Assembly (NCBI GenBank): GCA_944381115.1
Contig: CALWJV010000001.1
Coordinates: 1-64,000, forward strand
Reading direction: 5' to 3'
Origin: an uncultured Clostridia bacterium
Lineage (GTDB): Bacteria; Bacillota; Clostridia; Oscillospirales; CAG-272
Length of the DNA: 64,000 nt
Shown: positions 7,397 through 16,019 of the stretch, piece after piece
Numbering within the stretch: position 1 is the first letter of the stretch
Layout: the number at the start of each line of letters is the position of its first letter
Notes under the pieces: generated by a model
The model's database searches: none
Told to the model about the DNA's origin: nothing
The model's input: the letters and a program-made list of their open reading frames with translations, nothing else
Translations under genes and position numbers: made by a program

Positions 7397-9353
7397 TTTT
7401 TATTTCAAGATTTACACCGGTTGTCATAATCGTGACAATGTTTGATTCTTCGGAATTCAAAACATTACCTCCGCTCGAAACAAATCTTGCAACTATTCTG
7501 TTTATACCGGAAAGTTTGTCTATATTGTCTATTGACCATTCTTCTCTTTCTCCTGAGGCAAAAACTTTATAGTATTTTAAAGTTCCCCCTTCAACCGTTT
7601 CCGGGGTACAGGTTATAGTTCTTTTCGGTGTACTCGAATAATTAAGTTCGGGGGAACGAAGTTTTATTACGGTAATTGCATTTGATCCGCTTGTCAAAGA
7701 GACAAGTTCACCTTCGGAATTTGCTCTTGCAACTGCATAAATCCTATGCTCTCCTGCAGGCATTGCGGAAAGAGTTTCAGTTAATGCTCCGTCCACATAC
7801 CAAGAAAGTTTCGGTGCCTCGCTTAAAGGATTTCCGTTTACGAAAAATTCTCCGTCATTCACCGTAATTACGGGATCCGCAAGTCTTGTAACAGTTATAC
7901 TGAACGGGTCTGAATTTACCTCATTAAGCGTATTTGCCGCAACTTCTATCCTTATTGTATAAACACCTGTGTCAAGTGACGGAAGGTTAAATATTCTCCC
8001 ACTCTGTGCAGATGCAACCTTCGTAAAGTTCCCACCCGCTCCGTCATCAATATACACATTATAATAATTTGATCCACTTGAAGCGGTCCATGTTATACTG
8101 TTACCTATATAAGCAATACTTCCCGCATCTATGGGTTTAAGTTTATGTACTGTTTTTGAAGTTACGCTCATTATAACGCCAGGTTCTGCGGGAATTGCTG
8201 AAACAGTAATATTGTTATCTCCTTCATCAAGTTTGAATACCAGTTCTGTTAAAGCTATATCAGAATTTATTGTCTTACCGTTTTTAGTCACAGAATAACA
8301 AACCGCACCTGCAACCGGATCCCATGTAAGTTTTCCGTCGGAATATTTTACATTGTCCGGTGCTGAAAGTTTTGTAACAGCAATTTCGGTTGCCCTATCG
8401 GAATCTTCATATATCTTAACACCGTTTTTATCTTTGGTATTACTGAATGCAACAACTGTTGCATAAAAGGTCGTTGATCCTTTATCAACAGTGGTAAGAT
8501 CGTAAACAAGAGTCGCATTTCCGTCAATATCATCAACAGTTGCATATTCTGCTTCGCCAAGGGCACCGGAGGTATTTAAAAAATATATATAATATCCCTG
8601 TGCATTTGCAACTCTGTTCCAAGTAAGGGTATATCCCGAAACAGACACTTCCGTTTTTTTCAATTTTGAAGGATGTATCTCAACTGTTACTTCAAATGTT
8701 TTTCCCATGTATGTAATATTTGCCTGTTGGATTCCCATTGTATCTTTATCATACCCGGAAAGCATATCCGGAGTAACCGCGACTCTCTCCACAGTTCCGT
8801 CTTTTTTGGTAAATACGATGGTATATCCGGTCAGATCGGGATCTTGGTCATGCACAATATCTATTATCGATTCACCTTTTTCAAGGTCTATGCTGTCTTT
8901 ATCCGCTGAATTAAGGTAAATAAGAATAGACGATACCGCTATTGCAATCGCTGCCGCCACAGAAGAAATAATTATTATCATCTTATTTTTTCTTTGCTTA
9001 CGTACTTTTTCGGCATTATTCCATACAAGAGTATCACGCAGTATGACCTCTGCATCCTTAAAAGTTGCTCCGACATATACCTTTAATCTTTTTGCAAAAT
9101 TTCTTCCTTTTGCTTTTTTGAAAAATTGAACATTGAGTATTTTTGCTATTTCCTCGTCGTCGAGAATACTGTTAAGAAATTCTTCTCCTATATCCTTGAA
9201 ATCAGAAGAATATTTTGCAAGCACGTTTACAACATTTACGATAAGTCTCGGTTCATTTTTTTCTTTAACGCATTTTATTATGTTATTTTGCAGAAGCGTA
9301 AGATCCGATTTATTTTCTCTTGCTTTTTCAAATTCGACCTTCCATATTGTCAA
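7263..9353 (-). CDS. N-terminal part of the same surface protein: membrane anchor plus Ig/Fn3-like domains
   Basis: Residues 1-125 are cytoplasmic, charged and helical, of unknown family. Residues about 126-147 (MIIIISSVAAAIAIAVSSIL) form one membrane segment. Then come a bacterial Ig-like domain (about 165-225) and four Fn3-like beta sandwiches recognisable by repeated LTW-x-V/A motifs (TLTWNRV, KLTWDPV, SITWTAS). The last 30 residues are out of frame; the true continuation is the LRR part. The start is a TTG at 9353 with an in-frame TAA just upstream and no ribosome site, which is weak, so the 5' end may also be damaged. A single-pass protein with a cytoplasmic N-domain and an outward adhesin is unusual. 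Confidence 0.7.
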   Translation of the reverse strand: MTIWKVEFEKARENKSDLTLLQNNIIKCVKEKNEPRLIVNVVNVLAKYSSDFKDIGEEFLNSILDDEEIAKILNVQFFKKAKGRNFAKRLKVYVGATFKDAEVILRDTLVWNNAEKVRKQRKNKMIIIISSVAAAIAIAVSSILIYLNSADKDSIDLEKGESIIDIVHDQDPDLTGYTIVFTKKDGTVERVAVTPDMLSGYDKDTMGIQQANITYMGKTFEVTVEIHPSKLKKTEVSVSGYTLTWNRVANAQGYYIYFLNTSGALGEAEYATVDDIDGNATLVYDLTTVDKGSTTFYATVVAFSNTKDKNGVKIYEDSDRATEIAVTKLSAPDNVKYSDGKLTWDPVAGAVCYSVTKNGKTINSDIALTELVFKLDEGDNNITVSAIPAEPGVIMSVTSKTVHKLKPIDAGSIAYIGNSITWTASSGSNYYNVYIDDGAGGNFTKVASAQSGRIFNLPSLDTGVYTIRIEVAANTLNEVNSDPFSITVTRLADPVITVNDGEFFVNGNPLSEAPKLSWYVDGALTETLSAMPAGEHRIYAVARANSEGELVSLTSGSNAITVIKLRSPELNYSSTPKRTITCTPETVEGGTLKYYKVFASGEREEWSIDNIDKLSGINRIVARFVSSGGNVLNSEESNIVTIMTTGVNLEIKNAASTKPISVLTNGEEGLYYQHDKIRRGSRLQKRKCKHSAKRIH

Positions 9354-9404
9354 TATTTAAATAGTAAATATTATTTTAATTATGGTATTATATAATATTA
9401 AAAT

Positions 9405-9461
9405 AAAACACCCTCTTTCACAAAGAAAAAAAGTTACCTTTTCTTTCGAAAGTGGGTGTTT
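9405..9461 (-). terminator. Terminator of the glycosidase operon
   Basis: Arms 9405-9419 and 9448-9461 (ACACCC...GGGTGT with CTTTC/GAAAG) pair around a long loop and are followed on the minus strand by TATTTT. It lies between the GH38 stop and the surface-protein gene. Confidence 0.6.
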
Positions 9462-9530
9462 CTCATCTTTTACTCACGAATTAAAAATTTATATTTCTAA
9501 TCTGTCCTGTAAAAGTTTAAAGACCGTTGT

Positions 9531-12341
9531 TTATTTAAATCTTACAGTAACTGTTACAACCGAAAAGGGCTCGACATTTACAATAACTTTGCCGTCTGTT
9601 ATCTCTGCTTTTTCTATAATGTTTTCAAGTAAATCGGTTACAAATGCTTCTTTAGGTGTTACTGAAAATGTAAACTGGACTTTTTGCGCCTTGCCTGTCG
9701 TATCGTAGACTCTTACTGTTTCACCGTTCCCGTCCTCAGAATTTTTAAAACAGGAAACCTTTACATCACCTTTAACTGTCATAGCAGTATTTTCAAGCGG
9801 GAGAATACCTTTATTATTCTCTGAAGATATGTAAGCGATCGGATGGGTAAAGCATGCGGACAGTTCCGGCAGTTTTTCGTGTGTGCACACTGCAACACCG
9901 ATCTTTATATCGTGAATTCCTCGTTCCGGGTACGGATCCGGATCATATGCGCTTCTTATAAGCGTTACGGAACCCGTATTGTTATAATAACGATAACCGT
10001 ATTTTGTATCGGTAATGATTCCAAGTCCGCTCTTTATCTCTCCCCCTATTCCGAGAAAACTTAATGCGGGAATATCGTGCGCTATTTCCGCTCTTTCAAT
10101 TATACCGAACGGTATATCACAGTAACATTTTCCGTTTGTTTTGTATGAGACCGGGAGCGCAAAACTGATTTGAGGTATTTTTTGTCCTTTTACTGCCGGT
10201 TCATTCCAGTCTATATTTATTTTATATTCCAGGACCCGGCTGTTCTTTTTAAGTGTTATATATGCTTTTAAAACAGAAGAACCGAACGGCATTTCGTAAT
10301 GAATCCTGTCAAAAATATGATTTGTACCGTTGAACGTAACTTTAACATTCTGTGTTTTATTCAGATTTATAACATTCATATACGGTCCTATTCTCCAGGA
10401 AGTCATTCCGTATCTAACATTTTCGTCAATAAGAGTAAAATACCCGGACGGCTCTGAAATAAGCAATTCGCCTGTTTTTTTATCGGTAAGTTCTTTAATC
10501 ATTACCGTTTCCGGATCAAATACCGCCTTAATATACTCGTTTTCAAGAACGATTGGTGCATCGTTTATATGCTCATCTGTTAATTCATAATTACGGATTT
10601 TTATATCAAGATTTTTTTCAGTATCCTCTTTTTGTGATATTATAACAGTCGTATAAGAAAACGCCGGTACACTTACTTTTACGGCAATTTTCATAAAGCG
10701 GTGTTCCCAGTATCCAGTGCCGTTTTCAACTACAATATAAGGCAGTTCGTTACCTTTCACATCCTTTATCACCATCTGAGCTGCATCGTAAAAATAATCC
10801 CAGACTAAAATTTCGGTAATTTCTTCTCTGTCATAAGCGGTTGTATTAAACAAATGAAATGCTCTTACTTTACCGCGCCCTCTTTCGGCAGACGGAAAAC
10901 CGTATCCCGTGCTTTGTCCTTGAAAATAGCCGACACCAGCCCCTTCTGAAACTGTTTCCTCTGCATTGTCAAAAGCAATTTGTGATGTATCGATTTTTGA
11001 AGCTATTGCACGCATAGATGCAGCGGCGTAATTATTTACAGCGGCAAGAGTATCCTGAAATCTTCCCATGGCATACTCTCTTGTTTCTATCGTACCTGAA
11101 CCCGGAAGAATATCATGAAAGTGATTAAAAAGAATATTTTTCCACGGAGCATCGAATTTTCTTACATTTGCCGGAACATCTGCAAAAATTTCCGCTTCGG
11201 CAGAAAGCACCTCCGCTTCGTTTATACGTGCTTCGGAAATACGGTTTGCCATTTTGATTCTGGATTGCGTAGTATAACAACCGGTAAAAATACAGTTAAG
11301 TTCTCTTCTGACGTCAGGATATACATTTCCGCTTTTTTCTATAATTTCAAAAAATTGATTCATAGTACCGAATTTAATGTCAGGAGTAAGAGGCCATGAG
11401 CGGTATTCCATTATATGCTCTATATCTCTTCTGGACGGTCCTCCTCCGTGATCGCCGACACCGTAAACGCAAAGAAATGTATCTAAATTATTTTTCTGAC
11501 AGAATTCCGGGACTATTTCAAATTTATCGGGCTGCACTTCTCCGCTGTACCAGCATAACTCCCGGTAATTAAGTGTTTTTTTGCCGGACGGTGCAATAAA
11601 GTTATATATGTTAGGTCCATCTGATCCGCGGCAGTGGTACATGTATTTTATTCCGGCATCTGCAAGTATTTCCGGAACATTTGCATTGTGTCCGAATGTG
11701 TCGGGAACAAAATCTATGCAAAGCGAATCTGCAGAGATACCGAGAAGTTTTGTAATATACTTTTTGGCTCTGAGTATCTGCCTTGCGAGCGATTCTCCGT
11801 TTGGCATATTTTTATCAGGTTCGACCCACTCGGCGGCAGTAACTTCCCAGCGACCTTCACTAACCCTCTTTTTTATCTCTTCGAGCATTTCAGGGGCAAA
11901 TTTTTCTATTATCTCATAAGTAGACGCCTGAGACTGCATAAAAGTAAATTCAGGATACTCCTCCATAAGTTTAAGAACGGTCCGGAAAGTATCTATCGTT
12001 ACACTTGCCGTTTCATTATAACCCCACATCCAGTTCATATCGATATGAGCGTGAGATATAAATAATTCCTTATAACTTTTTGCAATCGGTTTAAACTCGG
12101 AAAGAATTTCTTCGGTATCTGCAACGGTTGTATTTGTGATAACACCGTCTTTACTTATTTTACTCAATACAAAATCAAGCGCTTTTTCAAGTTTACCGTT
12201 ATATTCCCCTCCTTTTATCTTTGAAATTCCGTCAAGGTAAACAAGTTCGGAAGCAATGCGGAGGGCGTTCTTACTTTCAGTTCGTTTTGCACTTACCGCT
12301 TTCAGTTTTTCAATATATTTCATAAACATATTGCCTTTCAT
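9531..12341 (-). CDS. Alpha-mannosidase, glycoside hydrolase family 38
   Basis: 936 residues from the first ATG. The GH38 catalytic domain is clear: the metal-binding HAHIDMNW (H97, D101) and FVPDTFGHNANV, in which D214 is the expected nucleophile and H217 a metal ligand. GH38 middle and beta-rich C-terminal domains follow to the end; length is normal for bacterial members. It has no signal peptide, so it should act on imported mannosides in the cytoplasm. Starts at 12329 or 12323 are possible because an AAAGG precedes them. It is the second gene of an operon with the DUF6259 protein 42 nt upstream. Confidence 0.93.
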   Translation of the reverse strand: MKGNMFMKYIEKLKAVSAKRTESKNALRIASELVYLDGISKIKGGEYNGKLEKALDFVLSKISKDGVITNTTVADTEEILSEFKPIAKSYKELFISHAHIDMNWMWGYNETASVTIDTFRTVLKLMEEYPEFTFMQSQASTYEIIEKFAPEMLEEIKKRVSEGRWEVTAAEWVEPDKNMPNGESLARQILRAKKYITKLLGISADSLCIDFVPDTFGHNANVPEILADAGIKYMYHCRGSDGPNIYNFIAPSGKKTLNYRELCWYSGEVQPDKFEIVPEFCQKNNLDTFLCVYGVGDHGGGPSRRDIEHIMEYRSWPLTPDIKFGTMNQFFEIIEKSGNVYPDVRRELNCIFTGCYTTQSRIKMANRISEARINEAEVLSAEAEIFADVPANVRKFDAPWKNILFNHFHDILPGSGTIETREYAMGRFQDTLAAVNNYAAASMRAIASKIDTSQIAFDNAEETVSEGAGVGYFQGQSTGYGFPSAERGRGKVRAFHLFNTTAYDREEITEILVWDYFYDAAQMVIKDVKGNELPYIVVENGTGYWEHRFMKIAVKVSVPAFSYTTVIISQKEDTEKNLDIKIRNYELTDEHINDAPIVLENEYIKAVFDPETVMIKELTDKKTGELLISEPSGYFTLIDENVRYGMTSWRIGPYMNVINLNKTQNVKVTFNGTNHIFDRIHYEMPFGSSVLKAYITLKKNSRVLEYKINIDWNEPAVKGQKIPQISFALPVSYKTNGKCYCDIPFGIIERAEIAHDIPALSFLGIGGEIKSGLGIITDTKYGYRYYNNTGSVTLIRSAYDPDPYPERGIHDIKIGVAVCTHEKLPELSACFTHPIAYISSENNKGILPLENTAMTVKGDVKVSCFKNSEDGNGETVRVYDTTGKAQKVQFTFSVTPKEAFVTDLLENIIEKAEITDGKVIVNVEPFSVVTVTVRFK

Positions 12342-12383
12342 GTTAAAGTATTTTTATTTTTTAAAAAACAAACAAGTTGCCTA

Positions 12384-14432
12384 TTACCTATTTTTTAAAA
12401 CTCCGCTAAGTGCCGGAATTTCAAATTTTTTGCCTTCAAAAAATACAGTTACCGCACTGTTTGTATGATTTACAAATATCTGTACACTTTTTCCGTTTTT
12501 CTCCCATGCGGTTGAAAGAACTTTCGGAACCTCAATTTTTCCGCCTCTCGCTCTTGTTACATAGGTTTTTTCGCATTCATATGCAAGAGGTTTTATCATT
12601 TTTCCGTCAATAAGATAAGTTTTTGCATATTCATTGTATAATTTTGTCATATTGGATATAAATTCAAGCGCTTTGTCTTTATCAGGTATGTAACTGAAAT
12701 CGTGACAGCCCCAATTCGGAAAAATATTTCCGTCAGGCATCAGAACAACAGTTATACAGTCACCTGCCGTAAATGAATATGCCATACGGTAACAAAGATT
12801 TTCTTCTTTGTTGGAAAGTCCGCATGCACACTGATTACCCATAAAATTATGAAGGTATTCGTGATACAAGTATGCATAAAGCGGGACCGGCTTACCTATA
12901 TACCAGTTTAATTCAAACCGATTATCACTGAAAAGAAGATTGGGGATAAATGCCTCAGATGCCGCCGATTCACAACCGAAGATCGTCTTACCTGCCTTTT
13001 TATTCCAGTTCTCGAGAAATTTCTGCATATTTTCAGTCATCCATGTCCCCGGCGCCGGAGGATGTTTATGATCACGGCTGTAACAAAAATACTGTCCTCC
13101 TCCGTGGTTTTGGTCAAGTATCTGAACATAGTCGATATTGTTTTCAAAAAGTGGTTCATACGCTTTATTCAATATTTCTTTTGCTTTTTCAGAGGCAACA
13201 CAAATATCGTATCCGGATCGCTGTGCCCGACATATGTTACTTAATTCGACTTTACCTGCCGGAGATGCACACATTGCCGATTCATATCCTTTTTCGGCAT
13301 ACTCTTTTTCGTTATCATAGTCAACAAGGTTACTCTTTTTCGTATATCCGAATCCGGAACAGTAAACCCCTAACAGATGATTTCTTTCATGTAATTTTTT
13401 TTGAAAGGCAAAGAACATTTCTTCTCCCCCGAACGGCGGCCATACGTACGGAGGTGCCCATGGAGCAGTTCCCTCCCAATGCATAAGGAGCACAAGTATC
13501 TTTGATTTTGTTCTTTCTGCGATTTCATCGATAATGGACAGTGCATTTTCATATGGAAAGAGCGCGTTCGGTGTCATTATATCTGTATCGTGAACTCCTC
13601 TGACCGGGTAACTTACGACAAGCGGAGATTCTTTATACCATTCGGGGAGCACTGTATTTTCCTTAACTTTTTTTGTTCCTTCAGGAAGATGGGTTTCAAA
13701 CCACTTTTTATATAAATCCGCTCCGTCCTGCCACTCTCCGTCGAACATCTGCCATACTATCGGATATTCGGCAGTATAATCCTGACCAAAGTCAAGACCT
13801 CTGTATATTCGGATCTGCATTGCAACTCCGTTTGCGGTTTTGTAAAAATCTATCTGTTTAAGTCCGCGCTTTTCGTCATGTGCACCAATGTAAAGCCCTT
13901 TTCCTTCAAACAGATAGCAAAGAAACTGGGAGCATATCATGTTCGGAAATACAGAATAACTACCATGAGAAGGATAAGACGGCTCGCGGTGGCTAAACCA
14001 ACCGCTGCTTTCACGGTATTCCATATCGTCTATAATTGCGCCTTCATTGTACGGATAAAGAATTTTTCCTATTCCTCCGTTTGCAACAAGCGGTTTTAAA
14101 GAAATATTAGAATATTCCACCCATTCGATAAGTTTATCTGTATTATTTTTTACATTTAAATACCACTTTATTTTTTTATCACATTCAACTCTGATTGTAA
14201 TCTCAATGTTTTCTGAAAATCCGCCGTATGTTGCCCCGTTTCCGTTTTCTATAAAAGAAGTTGCCTCATCGGAGGTTAAAACTTTGTGATTTCCCGATTT
14301 ATCCATAAGACAAATTTTGAATATCGGTATTTCATCCGCGAGAATGTCAATTTTTTTGTAAATTAATGATTTTAATGTTCCTTTTCCAAAATCCACACTA
14401 AAACTTGTATCGTTTTGACAATATGTAAACAT
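12384..14432 (-). CDS. DUF6259-type putative glycoside hydrolase
   Basis: 682 residues, starting after GGAAAGGAAAAAT. The N-terminal 240 residues are a beta-sandwich as in galactose-mutarotase-like domains of glycosidases; the middle looks like a TIM barrel, with ILVLLMHWEGTAPW and VQILDQNHGGG carrying acidic residues at strand ends; the C-terminus is a small beta domain. The architecture fits DUF6259 proteins, which are distantly related to alpha-glycosidase clans; the substrate is unknown. No signal peptide is seen. It is cotranscribed with GH38 from the promoter at 14493-14521, which suggests breakdown of mannose-containing glycans. Confidence 0.75.
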   Translation of the reverse strand: MFTYCQNDTSFSVDFGKGTLKSLIYKKIDILADEIPIFKICLMDKSGNHKVLTSDEATSFIENGNGATYGGFSENIEITIRVECDKKIKWYLNVKNNTDKLIEWVEYSNISLKPLVANGGIGKILYPYNEGAIIDDMEYRESSGWFSHREPSYPSHGSYSVFPNMICSQFLCYLFEGKGLYIGAHDEKRGLKQIDFYKTANGVAMQIRIYRGLDFGQDYTAEYPIVWQMFDGEWQDGADLYKKWFETHLPEGTKKVKENTVLPEWYKESPLVVSYPVRGVHDTDIMTPNALFPYENALSIIDEIAERTKSKILVLLMHWEGTAPWAPPYVWPPFGGEEMFFAFQKKLHERNHLLGVYCSGFGYTKKSNLVDYDNEKEYAEKGYESAMCASPAGKVELSNICRAQRSGYDICVASEKAKEILNKAYEPLFENNIDYVQILDQNHGGGQYFCYSRDHKHPPAPGTWMTENMQKFLENWNKKAGKTIFGCESAASEAFIPNLLFSDNRFELNWYIGKPVPLYAYLYHEYLHNFMGNQCACGLSNKEENLCYRMAYSFTAGDCITVVLMPDGNIFPNWGCHDFSYIPDKDKALEFISNMTKLYNEYAKTYLIDGKMIKPLAYECEKTYVTRARGGKIEVPKVLSTAWEKNGKSVQIFVNHTNSAVTVFFEGKKFEIPALSGVLKNR

Positions 14433-14492
14433 ATTTTTCCTTTCCGTGCATTTTATTATTTATTATTTTAGAAACTAATTATGCCATCTAAT

Positions 14493-14521
14493 ATTATATC
14501 TTACTATTTATAAAAATTCAA
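14493..14521 (-). promoter_or_regulatory. Promoter of the DUF6259-GH38 operon
   Basis: On the minus strand TTGAAT (14521-14516) is followed after 17 nt by TATAAT (14498-14493), about 60 nt before the start codon. Confidence 0.75.
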
Positions 14522-14522
14522 T

Positions 14523-14602
14523 TTGCATAAAGGAGAATTACAAATAATTAATATATGCAAAATGCATAAAATACGGGTTTTAAAATATATGCATGTTTTG
14601 CG
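14523..14602. promoter_or_regulatory. Cluster of TGCAT/ATGCA repeats upstream of the glycosidase promoter
   Basis: TGCAT occurs at 14524, 14563 and 14590 and ATGCA at 14555, with TATATGCA at two places and a GCAAAATGCAT/ATGCATGTTTTGC inverted pair. Immediately upstream of a -35 box, this looks like a multi-site operator for a sugar-responsive regulator not encoded in this window. Function is inferred. Confidence 0.4.
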
Positions 14603-14603
14603 A

Positions 14604-14632
14604 TTGACATCCTTTATTTGATATGTTATAAT
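14604..14632 (+). promoter_or_regulatory. Consensus promoter pointing right, antisense to tRNA-Thr
   Basis: TTGACA (14604-14609), 17 nt, TATAAT (14627-14632). The next plus-strand gene is rsmA 370 nt away, and the tRNA-Thr gene between is on the minus strand. It may drive rsmA with a long leader or a short unannotated RNA. Confidence 0.6.
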
Positions 14633-14678
14633 TACAGTATATTTTTAATGAAAAGCCTTTCATATCAGTAAATAACAT

Positions 14679-14710
14679 AAAAAATCCCGAATACATTAAG
14701 TATCCGGGAT
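14679..14710 (-). terminator. Terminator of tRNA-Thr
   Basis: GATCCCGGATAC and GTATTCGGGATTTTTT (minus strand) pair with one mismatch and end in a T run just after the tRNA. Confidence 0.8.
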
Positions 14711-14713
14711 CTT

Positions 14714-14789
14714 TGGAGCTGGTGATGTGACTTGAACACACGACCTGCTGATTACGAATCAGCTGCACTGCCAACTGTGCTACACCAGC
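14714..14789 (-). tRNA. tRNA-Thr (anticodon CGT)
   Basis: The cloverleaf folds completely: acceptor GCTGGTG/CACCAGC (7 bp), D arm GCAC/GTGC, anticodon arm GCTGA-TTCGTAA-TCAGC giving anticodon CGT (codon ACG), and T arm GTGTG-TTCAAGT-CACAT with a final wobble. The CCA end is encoded (14716-14714). It has its own promoter and terminator and forms a single-gene unit. Confidence 0.96.
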
Positions 14790-14807
14790 ATTTTTATGGT
14801 CTTATAA

Positions 14808-14836
14808 ATTATATCATACCAAAATTATTTTGTCAA
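14808..14836 (-). promoter_or_regulatory. Promoter of tRNA-Thr
   Basis: TTGACA (14836-14831) and TATAAT (14813-14808) on the minus strand, 17 nt apart, about 20 nt before the tRNA. Confidence 0.85.
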
Positions 14837-14999
14837 GTGATTTTTTCAAAAGTTATTTCGCACTTTTTTAAAAGTCATTTTTGAATTCTGATGTTTAATA
14901 ATATTTCATAACGATCAAATATATTGCTTACGATTAAAGACGCATTTAAACTGATACATAAAAAGATTTTTAAGATTTTTAAAAATTACGGAGATAACT

Positions 15000-15839
15000 A
15001 TGAAACTTACCGAAATATCTACAATTAAGGCACTTTGTTCACAGTTTGGATTTGATTTTAAAAAGAAATTCGGACAAAATTTTATAATATCTGCAGATAT
15101 TCCCGAAAAAATAGCGAAAAATGCCTCTGGTATCTGTGTAATTGAAATAGGTCCAGGATTCGGCACTCTTACAGACGAACTTTGCAGGGTAGCGGAAAAG
15201 GTCGTATCTCTTGAAATAGATACCTCACTTATCCCGGTCCTTGAAGCAACGGTAGGAAAATATGAAAACTTGAAAATTTTGTTCAAAGACGTAATGAAAA
15301 TCAACATTTCAGAACTATGCCGTGAGGAATTTGGAGATAAAGAAATTGCTGTTTGTGCAAACCTTCCGTATTACATTACGACACCCGTACTTTTTCATTT
15401 ACTCGAATCCGAAGTAAAATTTAAAAATATTACTGTTATGGTACAAAAAGAAGTCGCTGAAAGACTATGCGCCGATGCGGGGACATCGGAATATGGCGCC
15501 ATAACTCTTACATGCCAAAGATACGGCAAAGTCAAAAAACTTTTTGATGTTCCAAAGTACTGTTTTTACCCAAGTCCCAAGGTTGATTCTTCCGTCATAA
15601 CAATAATTCCGGAGGAAAAAGAGGATATTTATGTTAAAAATGAAGAATTGCTTAAAAAAATAATTCGTGCAGCATTTAATCATCGAAGAAAAACACTCGT
15701 CAATGCGCTGTCTGCCGAATTTGGACAAAAAACAAAAAAAGAACTTGAAAAAATTATCGTGCTCAACGGATTTCGTGAAGATATCAGGGGAGAAAAACTG
15801 TCTCTTGCTGATTTTGCCAAAATAGCAAACAGTTTATGA
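15000..15839 (+). CDS. rsmA: 16S rRNA dimethyladenosine transferase RsmA/KsgA
   Basis: 279 residues, starting 6 nt after GGAG. It dimethylates two adjacent adenines near the 3' end of 16S rRNA during 30S assembly. The AdoMet-binding motif is EIGPGFGTL (residues 49-57), the FGQNF motif precedes it, and the catalytic motif IV is NLPYYIT (about 121-127). The C-terminal helical rRNA-binding part includes FNHRRKTLVNAL. Length matches the family. It stands alone between tRNA-Thr and pckG; its promoter is not obvious unless the one at 14604 serves it. Confidence 0.96.
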   Translation: MKLTEISTIKALCSQFGFDFKKKFGQNFIISADIPEKIAKNASGICVIEIGPGFGTLTDELCRVAEKVVSLEIDTSLIPVLEATVGKYENLKILFKDVMKINISELCREEFGDKEIAVCANLPYYITTPVLFHLLESEVKFKNITVMVQKEVAERLCADAGTSEYGAITLTCQRYGKVKKLFDVPKYCFYPSPKVDSSVITIIPEEKEDIYVKNEELLKKIIRAAFNHRRKTLVNALSAEFGQKTKKELEKIIVLNGFREDIRGEKLSLADFAKIANSL

Positions 15840-15921
15840 TTCTTATCTTTAATAAAACAGTTTGTATTTTAAGAAAATTAGTGAATAATATGTAAAAAAC
15901 TGTTTTTATATGAAATATCTC

Positions 15922-15950
15922 TTGAATTTTCCGGTGAATCATGATATAAT
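15922..15950 (+). promoter_or_regulatory. Promoter of pckG
   Basis: TTGAAT (15922-15927), 17 nt, TATAAT (15945-15950), 70 nt before the start codon. A second TATAAT-like box follows directly. Confidence 0.8.
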
Positions 15951-16019
15951 GTATAATGGGTAGAGATTTGATTTACCAACAGTGAAAATAATAATATAAT
16001 GTAAAGGAGAGGAACCGAT

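Noticed and set aside
12950-13486. Plus-strand open frame of 178 codons
   Set aside because: It is the complement of the strongly coding DUF6259 gene, has no ribosome site and a nonsense-like composition.
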